Shown: positions 21,018-33,673 of the stretch, piece by piece | Position numbering within the stretch: position 1 is the first letter of the stretch | Layout: every line of letters begins with the position of its first letter | Assembly (NCBI GenBank): GCA_964007475.1 | Contig: OZ023273.1 | Coordinates: 50,655,525-50,719,524 of the forward strand | DNA from: Hybos culiciformis | Lineage: Eukaryota > Arthropoda > Insecta > Diptera > Hybotidae | Direction: 5' to 3' | DNA length: 64,000 nucleotides | Notes under the pieces: generated by a model | Told to the model about the DNA's origin: nothing | The model's database searches: none | The model's input: the letters and a program-made list of their open reading frames with translations, nothing else | Program-made: the position numbers and the translations under genes

Positions 21018-23060
21018 ATGTCTTCAATTTCAACCAATCAGCCAACAACAATAAAATCATACGATAGATCATCAGCTGTTGCTAATCTACTTGAAAAATA
21101 CAAAGATATAACACTTCCAAACTTACATCCTAAACCACTAAAATCTGGTATTGAACATCATATTATTACAAAAGGGCAACCAGTAACATCAAAAGCTCGC
21201 AAATTAGCACCTGAAAAATTAAAAGCAGCTCGACAAGAAATCCAACAATTAATGTCACAGGGTATTTGTAGACCATCTAAAAGTTGCTGGAGCAGTCCAT
21301 TACACATGGTCAAGAAGCCTGATGGAACATGGAGAATTTGTGAAGATTATCGGGTATTAAATTCACGAAAAAAAAAAGATTGTTATCCAATTCCTTTTTT
21401 ACAGAATATGATGGACGATCTAGAAGGTTGCATGATTTTTTCTAAAATATATTTACGAAAAGCTTTCCACCAAACTCCTGTAAACGAAGATGACATCTGT
21501 AAAACTGCAATAATTACATCATTTGGTCTATTTGAGTTTGTTTACATGCCACCGGGTTTAAATGGCGCAGCACAAACTCAGCAACGCAATATGGACAATA
21601 TTTTTCGAGATTTGCAGTTTGTCAAAATTTTTATAGACGATATGATAATAGCTTCAAAAAATTTAAATGAACATTTAATACATCTAGAAACAGTATTTTA
21701 TCGATTAAAAGAAAATAATCTTATTATCAACATCTCAAAATGCATCTTTGTTGAAAAAGAAATAAAATTTTTGGGATATCATCTTGACAAAAAAGGTATA
21801 AAACAGCTACCTGAAAAAGTTGAAATAATTAAAACCTTCGAGTTACCAAAGGTAGCAAAAAATTTAAAAAGATTTTTGGCAATGATAAATTTTTATCGGC
21901 GCTTTTTGCCAAATGCAGTTACAAATCAAATTCCTTTGCAAAATCTTATAAAAGGGAATAAGAAAAATGATAACAGCAAAATAATTTGGACAGAAGAAAC
22001 AAAAAAAGCTTTTGATATCTGCAAAGAAGAATTAGCAAACGCTACACTTTTAGTATATACAAAAGTCGACGCCAAATTAATTTTAGTTACCGACGCTTCA
22101 GATATAGCAATTGGTGGCGCATTACATCAAATCGTTAATGAAAAAATTGAGCCACTAGCATTCTTCTCAAAAAGATTAAGTAGAACTCAAATGAACTATT
22201 GTACTTACGATCGTGAATTATTGTCAATATACGAAAGCATAAAACATTTCCAATATTTGCTGGAAGGAAGATTATTTCGAGTTTATACAGATCACAAACC
22301 TATCGTACATACTTTTAGTAGAAGGAAAACAAAAACCGGTAATAAAATTAATGAAACATCTCAGAGAAGAATTAGACAACAAGATTACATAATTCAATTT
22401 ACAACAGATATTGAACACATCCCGAACAAATTTAATGTTGTTGCAGATTTTTTATCAAGACTAGAAGCAATAGAAAATTTTAAAAGTAATTATGAAGATA
22501 TTGCTGACGAACAAGCAAATGATCCATTTCTAGCTGAAATTTTAGAAACACCAACTAAAAGTTCATTAGAATTAAAATTATTACCTATTTTAAATTCTGA
22601 TAAATTAATTTATTGTGATACATCAAATAATATGACAAGACCATTTATTCCTGAAAAGTTTAGATTATCAATTATCAAAAAATTACATAGTATTGCTCAT
22701 CTAGGTGTTAAAGCAACTTTAAATTTGGTTCGTCACCATTTCGTTTGGCCAAAAATTCATCAGTATTGTAAAAAGGTAGTACAAAATTGTATTGAATGTC
22801 AACGTAGCAAAGTACAACGTCACAACAAAACTGCAGTATCAACATTTATTCGACCTAGTCAGAGATTCGAACATCTAAACATATATATTATTGGTCCAAT
22901 GAAACTATCGAACGACTATCGCTACTGTCTCACTATAATCGACAGATTTACACGATGGCCATCCGCTATACCATTGAAAAATATTACAGCAGAAAATGTT
23001 GCAAAAAATTTGGTAGAAAATTGGATATCACAATTTGGAGTTCCTTTAAGAATTACATGA
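21018..23060 (+). pseudogene. pol: pol: reverse transcriptase, RNase H, integrase N-terminal part
   Basis: Domains in order are reverse transcriptase (residues about 60-260), RNase H (about 340-470), the integrase His-His-Cys-Cys zinc domain (about 555-600, ending CIECQRSK) and the start of the integrase core. The reverse transcriptase keeps FIDDM as its catalytic Asp pair. The earlier catalytic Asp is a Tyr codon at 21450-21452 ([10 protein letters not shown]). In the integrase core the first acidic residue is also a Tyr codon at 22884-22886 (NIYIIGPM). A TGA at 23058-23060 ends the frame. RNase H retains [12 protein letters not shown] and TYDRELLS. The enzyme set is dead by several independent criteria. 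The 21018 methionine is only the first one after the frameshift, not a true start. Confidence 0.9.
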
Positions 23061-23793
23061 GATTTGGGACGACAATTTGAATCGCAAATTTTTCATGAGC
23101 TAAGTAGATTATTGGGAGTACAGCACATAACTACAACACCATATCATCCGCAAGCTAACGGCATCATTGAAAGATGGCACAGACAACTAAAATCTTTAAT
23201 CATGTGTCAACAAAATTATAATTGGACTGAAACTTTACCAATTATTTTGCTCGGCTTAAGATGAGCTTACAAAGAGGATTTAAAGGCTACTCCAGCTGAA
23301 ATGGTGTTTGGAACAACTTTAAGACTGCCTGGCGAATTTTTTACTGCAACAAAGAATAATTTACTCGAAACAGAATTTGTAAAAAGTTTGCGCGTTTATG
23401 AGAAAATTAAAGCCAACATCAACATTTCATCATGGTAGTGGAAAAATTTTTATACAAAAATCATTAGCAACATGCACTCACGTTTTTGTTAGAAACGACT
23501 CTGTACGAGCAACACTAGAACCACCTTACGATGGACCTTATGAGGTTTTAAAAAAATACGACAAAACATTTCAAATAAAAGTTCGTGGTAAACACACCAA
23601 CATTTCAATTGATCGTTTGAAGTCTGCTTTCATTTTAAAAGATCCACAAGAAGTTAATCAAGATACGTCAGAACAAATTTATACTAAATCAACCGAAAAT
23701 CTACCAAGTGAAGTTGAAAATTCGAAAACTCCACCTCAAGAAAAAGTCACCAAATCCAATCGAATCGTACGAGTTCCGTTAAGATTTAGATAA
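23061..23793 (+). pseudogene. pol: pol: integrase core remainder and C-terminal domain
   Basis: After the TGA at 23058 the same frame continues with the second and third acidic positions of the integrase core (DLGRQFES, then NGIIERWHRQL). A second TGA at 23262-23264 interrupts it, and the frame changes near 23396. The final part (23398-23793) is an integrase C-terminal segment with LEPPYDGPYEVLKKYDKTF and ISIDRLKSAF. The last codon lies about 20 bases before the 3' LTR, with a purine-rich gcagcggagta tract between that could prime plus-strand synthesis. Confidence 0.88.
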
Positions 23794-23812
23794 AATTTTG
23801 GCAGCGGAGTAC

Positions 23813-24029
23813 TGTGGCGTCAACAGAGCCGTAGCATATTAATGACAGCTGATCATTTTTGTTTTATATATGTCAATTACTAACATACGAAGTACAGTCT
23901 TCGTTAATGCATAATGCAAGAAGCAAGTTTTTATTTTTTTTATTTTTTAAATATTTTTGTGATTTTGATTAATAAAGTAATTTTAAGTTTAATAAAATTA
24001 CAATTTTTTATTCCAATTAAAACCCCACA
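23813..24029 (+). repeat. 3' LTR
   Basis: 217 bases, nearly identical to 19615-19829. It is followed at 24030-24033 by the AGTC duplication. Confidence 0.93.
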
Positions 24030-26176
24030 AGTCTTTTTAATTTCTTACCAAAATCAGACGTAGATTATTTTAAATGTTCATTTGAATCTTTAAAATAGCT
24101 TAGTGAAATATAATTTAAGATTTTCAAATCTCATTTTCTTTTCTTCTCTGAATACTTTTAAAAATCAAAGTATGATACTGAATATTTTTAAATTAATTAA
24201 TTTAATTAACAGTATTTTTACTTTTTACTTAAATGTGAACTTGATTACTTTAAGTACCTAGGTACCTGAATTATAATTTAGTATTTTGCCATTTTTCTAT
24301 TAAAGTGATTGTAAGAGTTTTCTTAAAACTCAGAATTTTAAGTACTAAATTTTTATACATTATATATATTTTACTTTCTTGCTTTTTTATTTTTGGTTAA
24401 TTTTGATGAAATCTTAATATTATTTTAATTTATCAAAACTAAAAAGTTTTAAAAATATTTTTATAACATATATTGAATATTTTTATGTTTGTTTTTTTTT
24501 AAGCATCTATACCTAGTATAATACTTTAGTAGAGTGGTGCCTAATCTTATATAGCCACGGGCCATTTCAAAAACAAATCAGAGAGTTTAGGCCAAATATT
24601 AAAAAATCATTCTGTCAACTTAGCCCTACATTTTACAAATAAATGACATATTTTGATATTTTAAAAAAAATTATTGGAAAAATTAAAAAGAACAAAATTT
24701 CATTATGAATTTTACGTTTGTTGTTCATTCCGGTGATTTTAGTTCACTATAATTCAGTTAAAAATACAGGCACTTCACAACTATGTTAATTATAATGCGT
24801 AAATATATGTATTTTTTGGAAAAGTATCTCGAGTCTGTAAAACTAGTACCTTGTCGTTTTGAATTTAATAGACATCCGAGCTTTAAATGTAAAAAAATAA
24901 GCCTTCTATATTTTTCATATTACTAATTAATTATGCATGTATTCGTAATCCAGTATTCTTGCCAAATTAAAAAAAAAAAAAAAAAAAAAAAGACTGCGAG
25001 AAACTTTACGTGAAACTTTAAACGCGTTTTTCTCAAAACTGTCTTTTTTTAAAACGATTCCCATGATAACTCAAGTCCTACTGAACCGATTTACTTCAAA
25101 TTTTGTAGACGTCTTCTTCATAGGCTTCTCTATCGCACGAACTATCCTCATCCCAAAATTTTAATGCTTACTATTTTAAAAATTTCCAAAAACTCGAAAA
25201 ATGTGGTCCAAAAACAAATTTTTTTTTTCAAGTAGTCGCAATTTTTTTAACTCTTTTAGTTCGTATAGATTAATAAGCGTTTTTGTTTTTTTTTTTCGAA
25301 TTGCCAGAAGGGCTGAATCGTGGGAATGGTCACGTGCCAAATTTTTGAGAGCCCTCACTTCATCAGCTGCGAACTATTTGAATTTTGAATTTTTTACTTT
25401 TTTTTTTACTGCATTCTTAAAACATTAATAAATATCCTATAAAAAAATGGATAGTAAAAATATTGATTGGTTTTTTTTTACAGCACTTCAAAAATTGCAT
25501 TAAATTCGTGCCTCTATACCAGAATACCCCCTTAAGTGTCACGTTTTTGTATTTTTTTTTAAATTCTATGACGATATGTGATAAAACCACAAAGTGTCTT
25601 GTAAGATTCGAAGTACTATAAGTATTTTGTTAATTATTTTTTTGAGGCTAATTCTTTTTGAAACATTTATTAATATAGTTTTATAGAATTAATTTTTTTT
25701 TATGTATTTTTCTTAAATTTACATTAAGTTTTATTTATGTATTTCTGAGTTATTTTAATTTTAAATTCCAAAAACAATTTTCATTTAAAAAAAAAGTTTA
25801 CAAAAAAATTAAAATTTTTAATATTTTATAGTAAGTGTGCATAAATAGTACTAAATTATGACATTTAGAAAAAAATATTATAGTATCGTATTTGTACCTA
25901 ATTTATCGTACGTGATGGAAACAAAACAAATGCATCGTAAATGGCATATACGATAAATCATTCTCGACTGAAAAGAACCTTTAACCCACTTAGGACTAAA
26001 GCTATCTCTCTGAATCTCTGTCAAAACAAAGTTCATAAACTTTACGTTTAGCAGAAAATAAAAAACAGGTAAGTTTTTCGGCTCAGTTTTTTTTTATTTG
26101 CATTTAAACTTCAAATGCGATTTACCAAAATCGGGTTTTTCGGATATACGATAACATAATTTTGGGGCGACGATAA

Positions 26177-28720
26177 CTCAACAAATTTACTACGCACGGC
26201 GTTCCGCCGTAGTATTGGAAATGTCATTTTCAATAGGTGACGTTCGTTATTTTTGTTTTCATTAAAAAAGTAACTTTTTATACATTAAAAAAAAAAAAAT
26301 TAATGTCTAGGAAAATATTTTTCAAAGGTTACTCTTAAAATGATAATGATTATTAGTACAAATTGAACTCGATTTATTTTTGTCATTATAATTTTCCCCA
26401 TTTTTAATTGCATTTTTTTTTGTCGATTTTTAATAATTTTGTAATCCAGATTTTTTCCTACGGGTAAATATAAAATGAATTAATTAATTTATAATTAGAA
26501 ATAAATAATACTGTTCACACTTTACGGTTGAAAAGTGTTGAAAAAGTGTTGAAAAACTTAACGTTATTTTGTTTTATTTTTAATAATATTCTAAATTAGC
26601 AAAAATTCTTTAATCTAGAGGTTTCGAAACAACATCACGCGGTCTGAATGGGCTTAGGGCATATTCCATTGCGGCCCAATAAACATATAGAACCGATTGT
26701 TTATTTAAATTTTAAAAGTTACTACATGTTTTATTTTTGAGCTTTATTTATTTATATTCCTACTTTACAAATACTCTTTGTGTTTGTATTTAATAAAAAA
26801 TTCCACTTTATTTTCTGGAATTGGGTATTGGATACAACCAGGAGATATTACGGAATAATTGAATTATACAGTCAAAACATATATTTTATATTTTATACTA
26901 TATATCCTACATACATTTAATAAAATTAGCGTTAATATTTTGCTCATCACCATATGATTTTATTTTTTTTATTTTTATTTTATCATATATAAGTAGTTAA
27001 CAGTTTATTAAAACTAATTACTAACTACATGGAATTCGTTTTTTAATTATTATTAAGTAAGCTGATAAATGAGTTCAAACATTAAAGAGATATTAATTAT
27101 TATTATTGTTCAAAGAGAACTAATTCAATTCATAAATTCATAAATTCGATTAACTACTAACTAAATGTACAAAATAATATTATTATTACAAAAATATAAA
27201 TCCAATTATAAGCAAACAAAAATTCGTACTATTTTCTTAAATTGAAGTTTTCTAATAAAAAATCTCAAATATTAAAAATAGAAAAAATACATAAGAATTA
27301 GATATCTAAACCAAAGTTATAATAGGCGGATATACATAAATATAAATATTCAACCCGGTATAAATAGAAGAAACTAATTTTCATTGAGAATTGCGCCCCA
27401 AACTGACGTTTTAGCAACTTTCATAAGTTTATGTATGGAAAACATAAAATTTTTCATCTTTCGAATCAAATATCTTATTCAAAATCAATAAAGTAGTAAT
27501 TTTGATAGTTTCTATTACGATATATGTTGTAAGTGCCCAACTTTTTAGGCACTCTTAATCTTTCAATACCTCAATCAATGCCTCCGCAATAAAATAACTT
27601 TTGTTTATCCTTAAAGTTCTTATAAAAATGTTGAAAAAAATATTTATATACATATATTTTTTAATGAACATTTAACGTCTCGTTTTATACTTATGTAGGT
27701 ATATACATATGTAGTTGTAGGTATATACAATGTAGGTATATACAATTTTTCTTTTATAATTATTATTTCAATATTTTCGTTTTGCAAAATTGAAAAAAAT
27801 AAAATATGAAAAAACAAAAACAAAAATTTAATAAAAGGTCTCTCTAGACAAGGGTATGACTTTTTGCATTAAAAATTATAAAATAATAATCATAATACTC
27901 TCCATAAAATAAAAATGGGAAATTAAAAGCAAAAAAAAGGAATCTTTGGTTGCTTTCTAAAAAAAACTAAGCGTAAAAGAACATATTAATTTTTTATCAT
28001 TTTTTAATTCTTCTGACTCGCTTTTCATTCAACAACGTTAAAGAATAAATTATTTGTTTTTGTTTGATAATTTTCAAATACGAAATAAAAATTTTAATTA
28101 AAAAAAAATTGGAAAAAAAAAACAGATTAAAATTGTTTCGGAATGATATTAAATTAGAATTCATTTTCATATTATCAATATACAAATAAATATTTGAAGA
28201 GTCTGAAACTTGAATATCTCCGTCATATTTTAATATTTTTCATCCAAATTATTATAGTTTTTTAAGTGTTATTATTTCTCATTTATAGAGAGACCCTTTA
28301 TACACTTTTCACTTTTCACTTTTCACTTTTCACGTTTCATGTTTTCGGTTTCTGAACATTTTTAATATATATACATATATATACATATATATATACATAC
28401 ATTATATATAAATACATTATATTTTTATTTACTTTTCTCACTGCAATATTATTGCGTGTATTTTTTATTCACTCCACTTCTGAATCTACTGAATGATATC
28501 AGCTTTTATGAGGTTAATTGCCTTGGTGAATACATCCTTTTTTGGTTGTTAGAAAAGTTTATTAAAAAAAAAAGTTTTTTTTTTATAGCTTATAAGAGTG
28601 CCAGTTAATTTATTGACAAGTCAAAAATATATATAATTCCATTACAGTTTAAAATATTTTTTTTTAAGTAAATGTATTTGGTAAAGATACCTAATTGGTT
28701 TCACATATGAATTAAAACTC
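26177..28720. other. AT-rich non-coding stretch
   Basis: No gene is supported. Small local repeats include aggtatataca words at about 27700-27745, four copies of cacttttcact-like units at 28303-28335, and an (atatatac)n run at 28365-28400. Confidence 0.5.
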
Positions 28721-28728
28721 TAATCTAA

Positions 28729-29258
28729 AGGGTTTTTGGACCGAGCCGGCTTGATCCAAAAAGCTCGAGCTAGCTCGTCTGTTTTTGCTTGAATGAAGAT
28801 CGAGTTTTTATCTGCTAGTGGCTCGAGCTCAGCATTTTTAATGTTTTACATTTTACTTTTGTTTTTTTTTATTTTATTGAACAAAAAAGTTTATATAAGA
28901 AAATATTTTACTTCAATCTTATAAGTCACAGTCAATTTTAACAGAAAATGATACACTGAAATGGATTTTTTATGTTTTTATATTTTATGATGTTTTGTTT
29001 CTTTATATTTTATAACGTTTCGTTTAATAATTTTGCAATATTTATTGTTATTTTTATAATTTTGTAATGAGTAAATTATGTTTAAATTAGAAGAGTAAAG
29101 TTAAAATTTTATGCCCTGAAATTGGTTTCTTTATGCCATTGTTTTTTCCTATGCATTTTATTTTTAAGAAGGCTCGGGTGGCTCGAGCTACCCGATCCTT
29201 CTTATAGAAAAAGCTTGAAGGCTCGAGCTTACGAAAATGGTCGAGTTTCAAAAACCCT
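28729..29258. mobile_element. hAT-like MITE with CTCGAG-rich ends
   Basis: The termini AGGGTTTTTGGACCGAG and CTCGA...CAAAAACCCT are inverted. The flanks TAATCTAA (28721-28728) and AAATCTAA (29259-29266) fit an 8-bp duplication with one change, a hAT hallmark. Both ends are rich in the palindrome gctcgagc. No transposase is present. Confidence 0.65.
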
Positions 29259-29266
29259 AAATCTAA

Positions 29267-30690
29267 CTATTAACACAAAAAAACATAAAAAAAAAAATGA
29301 TAAAAAAATTATAATTTCTGTTTCCAAAAAAAAAATTTTTATTATTTTTTATAGTACATATTAAATATTTCGTCAAAAGATTTTCAATTGACGGAGCACT
29401 TGAGTAGAAAGTACATATTAATGGATTTTTTTAATTATATAAGGTACAAAAATAATGGGAAGTCTTTGGAGAAAAATAACAGATTTTTTTTTAAATCAAG
29501 GTAAGAATTTTTCTAGTGAACTTAAATACTTTTATAAATAGCTTCGAACTGGATGACAATGCCATATTAACTCTTTTTCTTGTGTCGGTTTGTTGCTTTT
29601 GCAATCGAAAACTATCTTCTCGGTGAACTAGTTACTTGATCCTGTAAAATTAGCTCAGAGCTGGATGTTTTCTGTACAGGGAAAACCATAATAAATAATA
29701 TAATATACCCATAATTTCTGTTGTATAATAATAATGGGATAATTACTGTATAATATAATTAAAATGTCAGAAAAAATATCTCTATATCTACGTGCATACG
29801 AACATTCGTAAACATATCTACAACATACACATATAATATTATGTAATTAAGGTATGAATAATATTACCCTGTACACGATATCGTTTTGTATGACAATAAA
29901 TTTTTTCGAAGGTAATACAATTTTATTATAATTTTATACACGTCTTTAATCAAACCTCAAAGTTAAATTTCAATGTACAATAGGTTTTTTTCGCATTATA
30001 TAAAAAAGAGGTCAATCTCTAATTAAATTATTCAAAATAAACCAAAATTTATAAAAAAATATTTTTATTAACGATCAAAATATTTAATTTAATAAAACAT
30101 TAAAATTCTGTTGTTTTACTACAATTCCATAACACTAAATACCTGGTGAATTAAATAAAAATGTAAAAAAAAACAAATTCTTTGTTCATTTCCTAGGATA
30201 TAGAGTTTTTTTTTTCTAATGAAATCGAAATCTTCTCAATGAAAAGAAGAAAACACTCAGCATTAGTCGTTGGTGGTCAATTTTGTGATACATATGTTTG
30301 TACCAGGCACGAAGCGTCAGTTTTTCAATATCGGAAGCACACTAATAGAATTTAATATTTATTAGACTTGAAATAACACCATATTAAATAAGGCAAGATA
30401 TTGAAATGCTCATTTTAATTATTTTTAAGTTAATTTAGGTACATTTAATGTTAATAATTGATCCGAATGTTTTTTACTTTAGAATTTGAATTATTTGAAT
30501 ATTTAAAAATTATTTCGTCTTATTGTATATTGAAATTACAAAAAAAAAATCAAATTAGTATACTTTTCAGCGCAAATAATAAATTTCCTTCACTCATTAT
30601 TCTTAGTCTTATACATAATTCCCTTTCCTAATGTTTTTAGACGGTAAATTTAGTGTCTCGGATATTAAAGATAATTTAATTCTTATCGCT
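29267..30690. other. AT-rich non-coding stretch
   Basis: No gene, RNA or transposon ends could be supported. A short open patch at about 29545-29625 looked less AT-biased but has no splice or start support. Confidence 0.45.
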
Positions 30691-30695
30691 TTCAC

Positions 30696-30893
30696 AATAT
30701 TGAGAACGCATAATTGAAAATCATTATTTGCTTCATTGAAATTTAGTTTAACGCCTGCTAGAAATTTAGCCTTTAATAAAAATTCTAAACCAAAAATAAT
30801 GATTTCAAAAATTTGACCATAAGAAGAGAATTTCAGTATTGAAAAGCGACATCTATATCAAAATTCTCTTTCAATGGGAAATTTTTTGTAATC
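30696..30893 (+). repeat. Dispersed repeat, copy a
   Basis: About 155 bases, from gcataattgaaaatcatta to cagtattgaaaagcgacatct, are shared in the same orientation with 37966-38118, with scattered differences. The second copy is cut by the assembly gap. A hAT-like element is inserted immediately after this copy. Confidence 0.8.
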
Positions 30894-30901
30894 ATAATAA
30901 T

Positions 30902-31746
30902 TAGGGTTGTGATTTTTAGGTAATTACCTTTTTTCAGTCGTGCGTAATAACAGATTTTTATTAAAATATCTCCACGTTTCGAAAAATTTGCTGTAATTTG
31001 AGCCCAATATGTTAGCGACTTTTTCTACCTATTTCATGTTTTAGCGACTATTTCGACTTTTTTCACTTTTACTGACTTTTTTAAACATTTTTGACTTTTT
31101 TAGGAACTATTTTACCAATTTTGTTCTTACATTAAAGGCCGTCATAATGAAAAACATGGATTTTTCAATTTTGAAAAAAATTTCAAACATAATATCTGGC
31201 AGAAGAATGATATTTGCGAGCAATATAACGTTCAGGAAATAATTCCCTTTAAGTATGGCCCTATTACTTCGACAGAAGTTGAAAGATCATTTTCTATACA
31301 TAAAAATCTTTTCAGATCTAACCGACAAAAATTTGAATTCGAAAATTTACGAAAGCATTTTGTAATTTATTGCAATAAATCAATCAATAATTAATAAACT
31401 CGTTTTTACATTTTTATTTCAAAATCCATGTTCATTTTTTAAGTTTTTTGTGCAACGAAATTTATATTTTTTTTTAACTTTTAAATGAAATTGCTATATT
31501 AATATATTCGCACAATAAATAATATGAAAATCCAAAATTATTATCTTTTTTATCATTCGTAGATTTGAAATTTTTGTATCAAAATCTAAATTTCTGTAAA
31601 TTTTTCGGAAATTTTTTTTAACTATTTTTTTTAACTATTTTTTTAGCGACTTTTTTAGTGTCTTTTTTAGCGACTTTTTTTTGTTTTTTTAGGAACTTTT
31701 TAGGTGTCTAAACAAGGTTTTTAAGGAACTAAAATTCACAAGCCTA
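30902..31746 (+). mobile_element. hAT element remnant with 8-bp TSD ATAATAAT
   Basis: The termini TAGGGTTGTGATTTTTAG (30902) and the inverted CTAAAATTCACAAGCCTA (to 31746) are flanked by a perfect ATAATAAT duplication (30894-30901 and 31747-31754). The interior has many gcgacttttttag repeats on both sides of a transposase fragment (31137-31393). At 845 bases it is an internally deleted derivative. Confidence 0.88.
31137..31393 (+). pseudogene. hAT transposase C-terminal (dimerisation) fragment
   Basis: A frame without a start reads through NIWQKNDICEQYNVQEIIPF, then KYGPITSTEVERSFSIHKNL and ENLRKHFVIYCN before TAA. The pattern P..S..VERSFS...N.......L....L......... is the hAT dimerisation region, of the type also found in CGG-binding-protein-like genes. 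The DNA-binding zinc finger and the catalytic Asp residues are missing. Such fragments are common inside deleted elements. Confidence in the family is good; the subfamily is inference. Confidence 0.75.
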
Positions 31747-31754
31747 ATAATAAT

Positions 31755-33671
31755 GAATTAAAATTTTGCATTCTTTCTTAATATTAGAAAGCATATAGAA
31801 GAAAATATGTATTGTAAATAAAACGTAATATAGGGGTAATTTCTATTGAATGCACGGTCTGAATGCATTATTTAAATTTTAACCTATGTTTTTTTTTGTT
31901 AAATATTAAAATCTTTTCTACGGAAGCACTCAATACGTTCAATATATGAAGGATTCGTCCCTGGTTTGTACCTAAACATATTAAATAAAAATGTACATAC
32001 TTCATATTAAGCTGTCATTCATCCATCCACACTCAATTATTAAAATTTAAATTAAAATTTAACTTTATTTCAAGTTTTCATTTAAATATATGTATATAGA
32101 TGCATAACGTCATTAATTCTGTAAAAAGGGTTTTTTTTGGCATTATGATTTGAGTGCAATGAATTTTTAATTCTAGCCTTGTCTAACTTGGTTCTAGCCA
32201 TGTTTATATTTTTGTTAACCTGAAATTTTGCAATTTTGGAAAGCTTAAATCAGAGCAAATATAAATTAATAAGATCATCAGGTAGGCCGGCCAACTTGAC
32301 ACTGACCTACGGCATATGGATTTATTGTTCAATTCAATCAAAAGTTTGTATTTATTTTTAAGTGTGAATTTACTTTCTTAATAAAAAGTTTTAGGTTTAG
32401 AAATTAAAGTAAAATATTTTTAACAAAACAATAATTTCTCAAATATTTTTTTTTTACTTAAATGCATTTACAGTCAGTACACGAAAATTTTATTTTGACT
32501 AAATATAATACTGAATGTTTACTCCGATGAAAATGTTTTATGTTTTTGTTGTTAAAAGAGGATTCACGAAGAAGAAACATAATTTTATACCAGAGTATTT
32601 TATATTTGAAATTGCAGATTATGCTTTTTATGTTTCTCGAGGGGTTGGTGAATAAAAATAAAGGCGATTAAAACTGCCAGTAAATATATTTTACATACCC
32701 CAATTATTTTTTTTTTTTATTTTTTATTTTTTTTAGTATATAACCATATTAAAAGTGTTGTACAATATAAACGAAATAAATGTATTACAATATGTTAAAA
32801 TAAAAATGTGATATTGCTTCAACATCTTAAAAATTTTAACTTTTCTTACTTAATAATTTTCTAACGAATTTATTACCATATACATATAACAATTTATAGA
32901 ACATAAGGCCAAGGCAGGTATAATTATTTGAATTAAAAGTTTCGCAAAAAAGTTCTTGTTTGTATAAAAGGAATTGTCGTTTATTTACTTGTAATGTTGC
33001 AGTGGAAATCGATATAATTTTTAATAATTTACAAATTATCAACATTTTTCTCTGTTTTACTTATCCAAAGATCGCCATTGGGTGAAAAATAAAAACATTT
33101 CTGAAAATATTGAAAGCAATTTTTGTTAGCTCATTTGAGGTTTAATTGATAGTTTTTAATACTCAAATACATTAAGTTGAAAATTTTTTCTGCCAATATT
33201 ATTATAACCATATGTGTACTGTACATACTTTACAACAGTATAAGAGCAAGATGTAACAATTGAAATATTTATGTTATGTAAACATTAAAAGTGGTGTTAA
33301 ATAAAAACAAATAAAATGTTACTTGTTTTTATTTTCCTTTATGTTTTATTTACCAGAAAAAATAATCTTATTTTCCCATCAGTTTATTTGATATTTTTAT
33401 TTATGTATATTGTGTATTATGTACGAATTAACTCACTTACAGTTGTTCCTTTTCGATTAAGGCCAAAAAAAAAATTATTTTATGCTTGACAAAAAAAAAA
33501 ACCAATTACAATTTTGTTTTAAAATTATATTTTTAATTATTTATTTGAAATAAATACATAATAAAACAAAAGGTGATTATTCCTATTTTAGTATGATTAG
33601 TAAATCATCCAGACACTTGATATTTTTAATAAAGTAATAAATTTTTTTAATAAATTTTAATAAAATTAATA
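31755..33671. other. AT-rich non-coding stretch
   Basis: No supported gene or transposon. A GC-richer spot at 32281-32325 contains the palindrome ggccggcc. Confidence 0.45.
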
Positions 33672-33673
33672 TA

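Larger units (their letters stand above)
19615..24029 (+). mobile_element. Ty3/gypsy LTR retrotransposon, inactive
   Basis: It has two LTRs of about 215 bases starting TGTGGCGTCAACAG and ending AACCCCACA, a primer-binding site next to the 5' LTR, and gag, protease, reverse transcriptase, RNase H and integrase in the Ty3/gypsy order. No envelope gene is seen. The LTRs differ at only a handful of positions, so the insertion is fairly young. The coding part nevertheless carries frameshifts, stop codons and two changed catalytic residues. It is therefore an old inactive lineage copied in trans, or a copy that decayed fast. Confidence 0.92.
19013..26172 (-). mobile_element. DNA transposon, copy 2 (inverted), 4-bp TSD ATAA
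   Basis: It begins and ends with the same CGTCGCCCC termini as copy 1 but in the opposite orientation, and ATAA is duplicated at 19009-19012 and 26173-26176. Removing the LTR element (19615-24029) leaves about 2.7 kb collinear with copy 1. The exception is a divergent part (about 24620-24990), where copy 1 has the palindrome array and G-rich island. No transposase ORF is visible. Subterminal TACGATAA words are again frequent. Confidence 0.85.

Noticed and set aside
26190..26260. GC-richer patch with acgcacggcgttccgccgtag, considered as an exon
   Set aside because: Short, with stops in all likely frames and no splice signals on either strand.
29545..29625. Plus-strand patch reading NAILTLFLVSVCCFCNRK, considered as an exon with a membrane segment
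   Set aside because: No convincing acceptor or donor and no continuation; composition is only slightly less AT-rich than its surroundings.
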